Assembly: GCA_964423545.1 (NCBI GenBank)
Contig: CAYRFV010000031.1
Coordinates: forward strand, 1 to 30,283
Source: JALOOE01 sp964423545
GTDB taxonomy: Bacteria > Chloroflexota > Anaerolineae > CG2-30-64-16
Direction of reading: 5' to 3'
Length of the DNA stretch: 30,283 nucleotides
In this document: positions 1 through 8,000 of the stretch, piece by piece
Layout of the letters: the number at the start of each line of letters is the position of its first letter
How positions within the stretch are numbered: position 1 is the first letter of the stretch
The notes under the pieces: model-generated
What the model was told of the DNA's origin: nothing
Seen by the model: the letters and a program-made list of their open reading frames with translations, nothing else
The model's database searches: none
Program-made: the position numbers and the translations under genes

Positions 1-407
1 TCCAGGGTCGTGTCCGCAGGCTGGGCTGCGTCCCAGGCCGTCCACTCGGCCATGTGATGGTCCAGTGTGGCAGCGTCGCCCACCAGCCGCACCACTCCTT
101 CATGCGCCAGCTCGTGGTAATACGCGAGCTGTCCTTGTGCGATGCCGTAGGCCTGCGCCAGGGAGAGGTAGTCGATGTGCGGCGACATTCGGCCGGTGTT
201 GCGCACGAGCAGCGTCGCAAGGCTCAGCGCCAGGCGTCCGCGGCGCATTTCGGGGAAGGCGACCGTGCCGAGGCCGAGGCCGTTGCCGGGATGCGTCACC
301 CTGAGGCCGCGTTCCTGGTTCCGGAGGGTGAGCACCGATTGCCGGAGATCGCGGTTCCACTGCAGTGCATTCCAGGCGAGGTCGAGATGACTGTCAACAA
401 TCAACAT
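1..407 (-). CDS. Peptidase M19 (membrane/renal dipeptidase family), N-terminal part, cut by window edge
   Basis: The first 135 codons of a metallo-dipeptidase are visible; the rest lies beyond position 1. The protein opens MLIVDSHLDLAWNAL, which is the family's N-terminal signature: the His and Asp of H-x-D are the first zinc ligands of the TIM-barrel dipeptidases that cleave dipeptides. The ATG at 407 is preceded by GGAG about ten bases upstream and puts the HLD motif at residues 7-9, as in bacterial homologues. The following residues (ERGLRVTHPGNGLGLGTVAFPEMRRG region) fit a Chloroflexota M19 enzyme. It starts 26 bases after the pyrFE stop and in the same direction, so it is probably the distal gene of the pyrimidine operon, although its substrate has no obvious link to pyrimidine synthesis. 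Family assignment is good; the exact substrate is unknown. Confidence 0.75.
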   Translation of the reverse strand, partial: MLIVDSHLDLAWNALQWNRDLRQSVLTLRNQERGLRVTHPGNGLGLGTVAFPEMRRGRLALSLATLLVRNTGRMSPHIDYLSLAQAYGIAQGQLAYYHELAHEGVVRLVGDAATLDHHMAEWTAWDAAQPADTTL

Positions 408-433
408 CAGGAAAAGCTCCAGTAGGCGAGGCG

Positions 434-1882
434 TCAGCTCTTGCTGGCGGCAAGAAACTGCCGCGTCGCGGCGATCTGCGACGCTGGCACGCGACCCTCT
501 CGTTCCCAGTGATCGAGCATCGCCGACAGCGTCAGGACGGCATGCAGCGCATAGCCGGCGCCGGCCAGCGCCTCACGTGCGCCCGATTGCCGATCGATCA
601 GCACGACCACGTCCTGTACTTCCAGCCCGGCGGCTCGCAGCTTGTCGATCGCCTCGAACTTGCTGCCGCCGGTCGTCGCCAGGTCGTCGATCACGACAAC
701 CCGCTCACCGGGCACATACGCGCCTTCGATCTCCGAGCCGGTTCCGTAGCCCTTGGTCTCTTTGCGCGGATAGATCAGCGCCCAATCGCCCTGCAGACTG
801 ATGGCCGTGCCGATGGGAAGCGCAGCATAGGGCAACGCGGCGAGACGGTCGAACGTCAGCGTGTGCAGCACCTCGGCATAGGCGGCGGCCACTTGCGCCA
901 GCAGCGCGGGCGCGGAGATCAGCTGACGCAGATCGAGGTAGATGGGCGATTGCAGCCCCGATTTGAGCGTGAAGTTTCCGAAACGAACACATCCCGTGGC
1001 CAGCAGGGCATCGGCCAGCGCCATCGCAGGGGCTGGCCGGCTTTCATTCAACCCGTCTGACGGCGTCCCTGCGGCGCCTTGCCCTGCATGCACCGCGCGC
1101 TGGGTGCGCATCTGCTCGACCAACTGGACAGCGACCCGGCGCGGGTCAGCGGCGCGAGAGATCGCCCGGCTCACCGGAACCAGGAGCCCCCACCCGTCGG
1201 TGCGCAGACCTGCGCGCAATGCCGCATCCAGCTCGCCACCCTGTACGCCGACGCCGGGCGCGAGGATCCACAGCGCCGACGCGATCTGACGCACGCGATG
1301 CAGCGCGGCAGGATGGGTGGCACCGACCACCAGGCCCAGGTTGTCGTGTTCGTTCCAATCGCAAGCCAGACTTGCCACCCGCTCCCACAGCGATCGCCCG
1401 CCGCTCCCGGCCAGCGTCAGGTCCTGCAGATCGGCCGCGCCCGGATTCGAAGTCTTGCACAGCAGGAAGACACCCCGCTGTGGATCGGCCAGGAAGGGGG
1501 CCACGCTATCGCGACCGAGATACGGGTTGAGGGTGATCGCGTCGGCGCCGAGAGCGGCGAACGCCGACTGCGCGTATGCTTCAGCCGTCGACGCGATGTC
1601 GCCGCGCTTGGCGTCCAGAACGACCGGCGCCTCCTCCCGCGCTGCGGCGATCACCTCGCCCAAGACCGCCCAACCATCCGGGCCGAGCGCCTCGAAGAAG
1701 GCGGCGTTGGGCTTGTAGGCTGCGGCCAGGCCGCGGGTCGCCTCGATCAACCGCAGGCAAAACCCACGGGCGGCCGCCGCACTCGGCGGAGAGAGATCGG
1801 CGGCGTGCGGATCGAGCCCGACGCACAACAACGAGTCGATCCGCCGGGCGCGGGCTTCCAATCGAGCGAAGAAGCCGGTCAT
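434..1882 (-). CDS. pyrFE: Bifunctional orotidine-5'-phosphate decarboxylase / orotate phosphoribosyltransferase (fusion PyrF-PyrE)
   Basis: This 482-residue protein carries the last two steps of UMP synthesis. Residues 1 to about 270 are a type 2 OMP decarboxylase: CVGLDPH near residue 20 and the catalytic Asp-Lys-Asp array in DAKRGDI (D90, K92, D95). Residues from about 285 to the end are orotate phosphoribosyltransferase: KSGLQSPIYLDLR, the YPRKETKGYG lysine loop, and the PRPP-binding motif VVVIDDLATTGGS at 395-407. The domain order is decarboxylase then transferase, the reverse of animal and plant UMP synthase. The fusion means orotate is converted to UMP by one polypeptide. The start at 1882 lies 3 bases after the pyrB stop, so the two are translationally close. 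All key residues seen are present, so both activities are likely intact. Confidence 0.95.
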   Translation of the reverse strand: MTGFFARLEARARRIDSLLCVGLDPHAADLSPPSAAAARGFCLRLIEATRGLAAAYKPNAAFFEALGPDGWAVLGEVIAAAREEAPVVLDAKRGDIASTAEAYAQSAFAALGADAITLNPYLGRDSVAPFLADPQRGVFLLCKTSNPGAADLQDLTLAGSGGRSLWERVASLACDWNEHDNLGLVVGATHPAALHRVRQIASALWILAPGVGVQGGELDAALRAGLRTDGWGLLVPVSRAISRAADPRRVAVQLVEQMRTQRAVHAGQGAAGTPSDGLNESRPAPAMALADALLATGCVRFGNFTLKSGLQSPIYLDLRQLISAPALLAQVAAAYAEVLHTLTFDRLAALPYAALPIGTAISLQGDWALIYPRKETKGYGTGSEIEGAYVPGERVVVIDDLATTGGSKFEAIDKLRAAGLEVQDVVVLIDRQSGAREALAGAGYALHAVLTLSAMLDHWEREGRVPASQIAATRQFLAASKS

Positions 1883-1885
1883 GAA

Positions 1886-2878
1886 TCAGGCCTTCCCCAG
1901 CACCATGGCCAGCAACGCCATACGGATGTAGAGACCGTACTCCATCTGGCGGAAGTAAGCAGCGCGCGGATCGTCGTCGACCTCCAGGGCAATCTCACCC
2001 ACGCGCGGCAGCGGGTGCATGACCACCATCTTTTCCTTGGCCAGGCGCAGGGTGTCCGCGCCGATCACATACGCGCCTTTCACCTGCTCATACTCGTCAG
2101 GGTTGGTGAAGCGCTCCTTCTGAACGCGAGTGACGTAGAGCACATCGGTTTGCGCCACCACCGGCTCCAGCTCGGCGTACTCGGCCTGAGGCACTCCGGT
2201 CGCCCGGATCTCCTCGATGATCTCCGCCGGCATGCGCAGGATGTCGGGCGAAACGTAGTTCAGGCGGACATCGAAGAGCGTGAGCAGCCGCGCCAACGAG
2301 TGCACCGTGCGGCCATACTTCAGGTCGCCCAGCATCGTGACGGTCAGGCCGTCTACCTGACCCAGTTCTTCGCGAATCGTGAAGAGGTCGAGAAGCGCCT
2401 GAGTGGGGTGCTCGCCGATGCCATCGCCGGCGTTGATGACCGGCTTGCGTGCGTACTTCGCCGCCAAAGCGGCAGCGCCGGTTTCTGGATGGCGCAGCAC
2501 CACCACGTCGGCGTACGATTCGAGCGTTCGCACGGTGTCGGGCAGCGACTCGCCCTTGGATACCGAGGAGTAGCGCACCTCGTTGATCGGGATCACGCTG
2601 CCGCCCAACCGCTCCATCGCCGCAGTGAAGGATGATGAGGTGCGAGTCGACGGCTCATAGAAGAGGTTCGCCAGAATCTTGCCTTTGAGCAAATCGAAGC
2701 TGCCGACGCGGCGCACCATCTCCTCCATCTCGTGCGCGACGCCGAAGATGTACTCCAGGTCGCTGCGGCTGAACTGCTTCACGGAGAGGATATCCTTGCC
2801 GTAAAACGGGGCATCCTGTTTGTCGCCAAACGGCAGATGCGGATTGGCCTGGCGCAGAGGCGGAACGTGGGTTGTCAT
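1886..2878 (-). CDS. pyrB: Aspartate carbamoyltransferase catalytic chain
   Basis: ATCase condenses carbamoyl phosphate with aspartate, the committed step of pyrimidine synthesis. The 330-residue protein has the carbamoyl-phosphate loop STRTSSSF, the SKGES lysine loop that reaches from the adjacent subunit, HPTQALLDLFTI, DLKYGRTVHSL, and the HPLPR aspartate-site motif near the C-terminus. The frame stays open well upstream, but the start at 2878 is chosen because AAGGAG lies about eight bases before it and because residues before MTTHVPP have no family match. It is somewhat longer than the ~306-residue enterobacterial chain, through an N-terminal extension of about 25 residues. No regulatory chain (pyrI) is present in the window, so allosteric control, if any, is not of the enterobacterial type. 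It lies between pyrC (94-base gap) and pyrFE (3-base gap). Confidence 0.96.
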   Translation of the reverse strand: MTTHVPPLRQANPHLPFGDKQDAPFYGKDILSVKQFSRSDLEYIFGVAHEMEEMVRRVGSFDLLKGKILANLFYEPSTRTSSSFTAAMERLGGSVIPINEVRYSSVSKGESLPDTVRTLESYADVVVLRHPETGAAALAAKYARKPVINAGDGIGEHPTQALLDLFTIREELGQVDGLTVTMLGDLKYGRTVHSLARLLTLFDVRLNYVSPDILRMPAEIIEEIRATGVPQAEYAELEPVVAQTDVLYVTRVQKERFTNPDEYEQVKGAYVIGADTLRLAKEKMVVMHPLPRVGEIALEVDDDPRAAYFRQMEYGLYIRMALLAMVLGKA

Positions 2879-2972
2879 GGCAGAGTCTCCTTGGTGTGTA
2901 GTCAAGCAAGCACAGAGACACAGGATCGCTGCGCCTGTTGGGCTGCGCCGCGATCCGGCCTCCAAGCTCTTG

Positions 2973-4040
2973 TCATGCGGCATAGAGATTGCGGCCGGAA
3001 CCGGGCGTCGCCAGCACCTGGCCGTCGCGATACGCATCCTGCCCACGCAGGACGACCCGCCGTACGCCGCCGCGCACGCGGCGCCCCTCGAACGGCGTCC
3101 AGCCGCAGCGCGAGTGCAGCTCGGCCGCGCGAAGCTCCCAAACGGCGTCGGGGTCGACCTCGATCCAGGTCTCTGAATCCGGCGCGGGCAGACCAAAGAT
3201 GCGCCTTGGGTTGGTCGCCATGCGCGCGATCAGATCGTCCAGCGTCAATCGACGGTCATGAACAGCGGTCAACAGCAGCGGCAGCGCCGTCTCCAGGCCG
3301 GGGAAGCCGGGCGGCGGGTCGTCGCCGTCCTTCTCGGCAGCGGTGTGCGGCGCATGGTCGGTGGCAAAGCAGTCGATGACGTCGAGATTGTCCCACAGCG
3401 CCTGCCGGTCGGCGGCGGTAGCCAGTCGGGGCCGCACCTCGCCGCGGCCGCCGCCCAGACCCGGAATGTCGGCATCGCTGAGGAAAAGGTGATGGGGTCC
3501 AACCTCGCAGGTCACCTTCAGCCCGCGCTCTTTGGCCGCGCGGATCACCAGAATCTCCTCGCGCAGCGAGACGTGCGCCAGGTGCACGGGCCGATCGAAA
3601 AGCGCGGCCATCAGGATCACTGCCGCCAGGGTGCGGCTTTCGGCGTGAGCCACGATGGGCGCGCTCGCAGGCCAGGCAGCGAAATGGGCCATCCACAGCG
3701 TCATCTCGTCCAGCCGCAGCGGGCCGTAGGTCTGGTCGAGATACATCTTCAGGCCGGGAACGCGCCCGGCAAGCGCCGGCGCGCTCGCGATGTTGTCGGG
3801 TCCGGCGCCAAGGTATTGGCCATAGTCGCAGCGAGCCTTACTGACCGCCGCAGCAAGGCTGGCGTCCAGGGTCGCGGCGTCGGTGATCGGCGGCCGCGTG
3901 TTCGGCATCGCCAGCACGCTGGTGAAGCCGCCTGCAAGCGCAGCAGACGTGCCGGTGTCCCAATCTTCCTTGTGCGCGCCACCGGGCTCGCGCATATGGA
4001 CGTGAACATCGATCAGGCCGGGAAGTCTCATCAAACTCAT
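2973..4040 (-). CDS. pyrC: Dihydroorotase, CAD-like type
   Basis: Dihydroorotase cyclises carbamoyl aspartate to dihydroorotate. The 355-residue protein has the metal ligands in DVHVHMREPG, a Lys in GLKMYLDQT (expected carboxylated bridging lysine), a His in VAHAE, a His in HLAHVS, and the catalytic Asp in DHAPHT. The middle section (WMAHFAAWP, PIVAHAE, EEILVIRAAKERGL, VTCEVGPHHLFLS, GEVRP, VIDCFATDHAPHT) is strikingly close to my memory of the dihydroorotase domain of the animal CAD multienzyme, and the length is that of the compact CAD domain rather than the ~425-residue Bacillus form. It is the first gene of the pyrimidine operon, behind an attenuator-like leader. The ATG at 4040 has GAGG ten bases upstream; a start three codons later is possible. 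Confidence 0.93.
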   Translation of the reverse strand: MSLMRLPGLIDVHVHMREPGGAHKEDWDTGTSAALAGGFTSVLAMPNTRPPITDAATLDASLAAAVSKARCDYGQYLGAGPDNIASAPALAGRVPGLKMYLDQTYGPLRLDEMTLWMAHFAAWPASAPIVAHAESRTLAAVILMAALFDRPVHLAHVSLREEILVIRAAKERGLKVTCEVGPHHLFLSDADIPGLGGGRGEVRPRLATAADRQALWDNLDVIDCFATDHAPHTAAEKDGDDPPPGFPGLETALPLLLTAVHDRRLTLDDLIARMATNPRRIFGLPAPDSETWIEVDPDAVWELRAAELHSRCGWTPFEGRRVRGGVRRVVLRGQDAYRDGQVLATPGSGRNLYAA

Positions 4041-4105
4041 GTGCTATTCGCCTCGCTGGGAGCTGCCTGCCAACCCTCCGTGGAGTAAGACAGGGCAAGA
4101 AGGAC

Positions 4106-4132
4106 AAAAAAAGAGAGCCTATGCGGCTCTCC
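4106..4132 (-). terminator. Intrinsic terminator in the pyrC leader (probable attenuator)
   Basis: Read on the minus strand this is a perfect 7-bp stem GAGAGCC/GGCTCTC with a five-base loop, followed at once by seven T. It lies downstream of the promoter at 4336-4364 and about 65 bases before the pyrC start. It therefore interrupts the leader of the operon rather than ending an upstream gene. The stop codon of a 46-codon leader ORF falls at the loop edge of this hairpin (4119-4121). Confidence 0.88.
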
Positions 4133-4259
4133 AGGTCAGAACGTTGGGAAAACAGAACGCCCACGGGAGCAGACGCTCCGGGGCGTTGGGCGGCGTAATC
4201 GTCGCGGTGCGATCATCGAAAGTGATCCTCCGTTTGTGCGCTGGAATCGGGCAACTCAT
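4119..4259 (-). CDS. Candidate pyr leader peptide (46 residues)
   Basis: A short ORF runs from ATG 4259 through the leader and stops with TAG inside the terminator hairpin (4119-4121). A weak Shine-Dalgarno AGGTGG sits about four bases before the ATG. The peptide begins MSCPIPAHKRR and resembles no protein I know. A second, overlapping candidate starts at ATG 4216 with GGAGG ten bases upstream (26 residues, stop at 4136-4138, four bases before the stem). In either case a ribosome following RNA polymerase closely would sit on the terminator stem, as proposed for the enterobacterial PyrL peptide. Which ORF is used, if either, cannot be decided from the sequence. The geometry rather than the peptide sequence is the evidence. 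Confidence 0.42.
   Translation of the reverse strand: MSCPIPAHKRRITFDDRTATITPPNAPERLLPWAFCFPNVLTWRAA
4149..4187 (-). promoter_or_regulatory. Candidate transcription-pause hairpin with U-run in the pyr leader
   Basis: On the minus strand AACGCCC (4187-4181) pairs perfectly with GGGCGTT (4162-4156). Inside this, GGAGC pairs with GCTCC (4175-4179 with 4166-4170) around a four-base loop. The hairpin is followed three bases later by a run of four T. It sits about 17 bases before the terminator stem. In the enterobacterial pyrBI leader a pause hairpin followed by a U-rich run precedes the attenuator, and this copy has the same order. It could also act as a weak terminator by itself. Confidence 0.55.
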
Positions 4260-4335
4260 CGTCCCACCTGCGCCATTGCTTCGGCGGAAGACACACCGAT
4301 GGGGCGACTCGCGCCGCCCCACCCCAATAGAAGCG

Positions 4336-4364
4336 ATTGTACGCGGCGATCGGACGACTGTCAA
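4336..4364 (-). promoter_or_regulatory. Sigma-70-type promoter of the pyr operon
   Basis: On the minus strand TTGACA (4364-4359) is followed after exactly 17 bases by TACAAT (4341-4336). The -35 is perfect and the -10 differs from TATAAT at one position. The predicted start is near 4329, giving a leader of roughly 290 nt before pyrC. No other minus-strand box pair of this quality was noticed upstream of pyrC. Confidence 0.8.
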
Positions 4365-4422
4365 ATCCAGGTGCGACGCCCGTCCGGTGACGCGGAGCCT
4401 GGCCCTGTGCCTCCTGGGGCGC

Positions 4423-4761
4423 TCATCTCCAGCGCGCGGATCGCCTTGCACGCTGCCGCTGCTCCAAGAGCACTCGGAGACTCAAGAGCTTCTCATCGAG
4501 TTCCTTCTTGAGTTTCGCTCGCTCGGCATCGCTCGGTGCGGCGGCCAACCGCTCCTTGAGGACAGCGATCTCCTTCAAACGCTGCACCTCCTCGGGCAGG
4601 TAGCCCGCGTTCTTGAGCACCGACCAGGCCATGCGCAGATCCTCGGGCGCGGCGAAGTAGCTGTCCAGGTTCTGCGGCTTGCCCTTGCCAGGGAGATCAT
4701 CGAACTCACCGCGGGCCATGGCCTCTCGGATCATTTCATCAGCCAACCGATCCAGTGACAT
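4423..4761 (-). CDS. DUF1992 (DnaJC28-like conserved domain) protein
   Basis: A 112-residue cytosolic protein with the DUF1992 core: MIREAMARGEFDDLPGKGKP near the N-terminus, then LDSYFAAPEDLRMAWSVLKNAGYLPEEVQ. The same domain occurs in bacterial YhdN-type proteins and in animal DNAJC28; its role is not established. The C-terminal third is a charged, probably coiled-coil helix (LKKELDEKLLSLRVLLEQRQRARR). The start at 4761 is preferred over an in-frame ATG 63 bases upstream because the domain begins at MSLDRLADE and AGGAG lies about eleven bases before. It is upstream of and co-directional with the pyr operon but separated from it by that operon's own promoter. Confidence 0.82.
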   Translation of the reverse strand: MSLDRLADEMIREAMARGEFDDLPGKGKPQNLDSYFAAPEDLRMAWSVLKNAGYLPEEVQRLKEIAVLKERLAAAPSDAERAKLKKELDEKLLSLRVLLEQRQRARRSARWR

Positions 4762-4857
4762 ATCGCGGGTCGCTCCTGTACGCTCGGGTCGATCATAGCA
4801 CGGATGGTCCGACGTGGCAAACAACTAAAGTATATAATTCTCATACTATTCATTGAT

Positions 4858-4886
4858 TTGACGCGTGGTCGAGTTTGCGCTACACT
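4858..4886 (+). promoter_or_regulatory. Sigma-70-type promoter of the secreted metalloprotease gene
   Basis: TTGACG (4858-4863), 17 bases, TACACT (4881-4886), each box one or two bases from consensus. It follows a locally AT-rich stretch (4826-4860) that stands out in this GC-rich sequence and could serve as an upstream element. The untranslated leader to the start at 5013 would be about 120 nt. The AT-rich stretch may also hold the divergent promoter of the DUF1992 gene, but no convincing box pair was seen on that strand. Confidence 0.6.
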
Positions 4887-5012
4887 TGATCCCGGCTTGA
4901 ATCTGCCTGCCAGCGATCTGTCTGGGCTCTGCCCGGCGTCTGACCTGTCATTTCGGCGGTTCGACCGCAAGTGGTGTCGTCGAGGGACCTCTATCCACCC
5001 GGAGGTGTTGTG

Positions 5013-8000
5013 ATGTCTAGCCTGCGCATTCTTGCTGTCATGTTCCTCGTCACGGCGATGGTTGCATGGGCCGGCCTTCAAGCGGCTCAGGCCGCGCCCC
5101 AGGCCCAGGTGCAGGACTGCACCCAACTGCAAAGCCCGACCGAGATACCCTCACCGGGATTGATCAACTTCGATGACCTGGCGAATGGAACGGTCATCCA
5201 CAACAGCTACCAGCCGACCTTTGGGGTGCGGTTCGAGAATTCCGCCACCACGCGGGCGATCATCTACGGCAGCGAGCCCGCTAAGGCGCGTTCCGTGCCC
5301 AATGTCGCCATCAACGACGCGGTGTTCCCGAACACCAGCGCCAATGTGCCGATGCGGATCACCTTCGATGCGCCCAAGACATATGTCGGATTCTACATGG
5401 GCAACGGTGAGACGGTGCAGCCGACTGCGCTGCTGACGGCCTACAACGTTGCCGGTGGCATCATTTGCCAGAAGCGCTTCATCAATGTCCCGGAATCGCA
5501 CACGGCTTTCTTCGGCATCCGCGATGCCACCGGCAGCATTGCCTTCGTGACGCTGGACTACGGCGCCACCTCGCTCAGCGAATCGATCGATGATCTGTAC
5601 TTTGCGCCGCACACACCGCCGACCCCGACGCGGACGCCCACCGCAACCGCGACGCGCACGGCCGTCCCGACGCGGACGCCCACCGCAACCGCCACGCGCA
5701 CCGCCGTCCCGACGCGGACACCCACCGCAACCGCCACGCGCACGGCCGTCCCGACGCGGACGCCCACCGCAACCGCCACGCGCACCGCCGTCCCGACGCG
5801 GACGCCTACGCGCACGCCGACTGCCACACCGTTTCCAATAGTCGCCTTCCCCTACAAACCGATCGGCTCCTTTGCGCCTCCGCTGCTGTCGCTCGACCTG
5901 TCGATTTTCGGCATCGAGATCACCCAGGGCATCCAGTGCTTCGACACGAGCAAGGGTCTGGCCTCCTGCCTGGACAATTCGCTGCCCGTAGTGGCCAAGA
6001 AGGACACCACTGCACGCATCTATCTGCGCTACACCGGCGCAGCAAGCGGCATGAGCAATGTGCCGGTGCGGCTGCACATCTTTGCCAACGGCGTCGAATA
6101 CATCGCCAATGCGACCGGAAAGGCCACGACCACGCTCGATCAGAGCAAGACGGACAGCGCGGACATCTACTTCAACGTGAATTTCTCCAACGACGTGCTG
6201 GTGAGCTTCTATGCGGTCGTGGACCCCAGCAACGTCATCGGAGAGACCAACGAGGGCAACAACCGCTATCCGGCGAGCGGCACCATCAACCTCAACTTCC
6301 GCAAACGCGACACGCTCAAGACGGTCGGGTGGCGCCTGCGGTATCATCCGAGTGGGTATGGCGGCAATCAGTATGCGGGAGGCTGGGCGGTGAATGGCGG
6401 CGCAGCCGACTGGCTGGAACAGATGCTCCCCCTCCGCAACAACGGCATCAACTACGTGGTGAAGAGCGGCTATCTGAATTGGACCACCGGCCTGGGCTCC
6501 GGCGACGGCCAGCACGCACTGATCGGATATCTGAACCTGGAGTGGATGAAGGAAAACCTGTTTGCCTTCCTATTCGGCTCAGGGACGCTGACAGGCGCCG
6601 ATCACGTGTACGGCTGGGCGCCGAACGACGGCTACTCCGGTGGCCACGCGGATATGCCCGTCTATCCCCATGCGGGCGGGTTAGGCGTGGTGGGCATCGG
6701 CACCGATCGGCCCGGAACGAACACCGACGACCCGGGCGGAGGCGCCTACATCTTCGGCCATGAGCTGATCCACGACTACAACGTCAAACACACCAATGTC
6801 ACCGGCGACTGCGGGTCGGATGACGGTAGCTCGGATTTCCCATACTCCTCCGCCAGCATCCAGGAATTCGGCTTCAACCCGATCACTGGCAAGATCTACG
6901 ATCCAGCGCAAACACACGACCTGATGAGCTACTGCCCGGCCGGCGGCTCCAAGCAAGGCTGGATATCGCCCTTCACCTGGAACAAGATGTTCAATAGCCT
7001 GGCGACCTCTGCGCTCAATGCGGCCGCGGCTTCGCCGGAGCAGCCGAATGTCGGCATCTTCTACGAGACCCAGGCCGACCAGTCGCTGATGGTCGCCGCA
7101 ACCATCTACAATCCGGCCCTGCTGCCGGACAAAGGCGGCAAGCTGGGTGACCTGGCGCGGATCGACGGCGGACTCTCCTACGAGATCCCGATCGGCGATT
7201 ACACCATCGAACTCCGCAAGGGCGCCACAGTGCTTGCGCAGCGTTCCTTCACCGTCAGCTTCCGCAGCGAATACGCCAGCCACGGCGGCACGCACGGCGG
7301 CACAGAAGGCAGCGGAAGCCAGCCGCACGGCGCCAACGGCGATGAGCCGCCGCCCTTCCCGCCGGAGCCCTCCACTCAGGCGGACGTGACCTTCATCATG
7401 CCATGGGCGCCGGGCGCCGACACGGTTGCGCTCGTGTACAAGGGACAGGTGCTCGACCAACGTTCGATCAGCGCCAACGCGCCGACGGTGCAGATCACCA
7501 ATCCGGCCGGCGCGGCGAACTGGCCGGCCGGCACGACCCAGACCCTGGCATGGACCGGACAGGACGCCGACAATGATCCGTTGACCTACTCGGTCTTCTA
7601 CAGCATTGACGGGGGCGCGACCTGGGTGCTGGTTGCCGACCACCTCACGACCACCTCCACCAACTTTGAGGTGAATTCGCTGGCAGGTGGAACGGACGCT
7701 CGCTTCCGCGTGGTGGCGAACGACGGGATCGACGTGGGCTACGACGAAACAGACGGGCCGATCAACGTGCCGAATCAAGCGCCGTTTGCGGTGATCAGCA
7801 ATCCTGCCAACGGTCAGGACTTCGCGCCTGGCAACCTCGTCGTGATGCAAGGCCTCGCAACCGATATGGAAGATGGCACGCTGCCGGACGGCTCGCTCGA
7901 ATGGTCGAGCGACAAGCAGGGCGTGTTGGGGACCGGGCCGTCGCTGCCGGTGAACACGCTGCAGCCCGGTCCGCATCTCATCACGCTGACCGCCACCGAC

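Noticed and set aside
1079..2635. Plus-strand open frame of over 500 codons across the pyrimidine genes
   Set aside because: It lies opposite pyrB and pyrFE, whose motifs are unmistakable; high-GC codon bias leaves the opposite strand open. No recognisable protein.
4041..4330. PyrR-binding loop in the pyr leader
   Set aside because: Best partial match (ATTCCAGCG on the minus strand) lacks the GAGG part of the consensus and is not in a suitable stem.
5625..5831. CRISPR array
   Set aside because: Repeats are contiguous with no spacers, in frame, and encode a Thr/Pro stalk.
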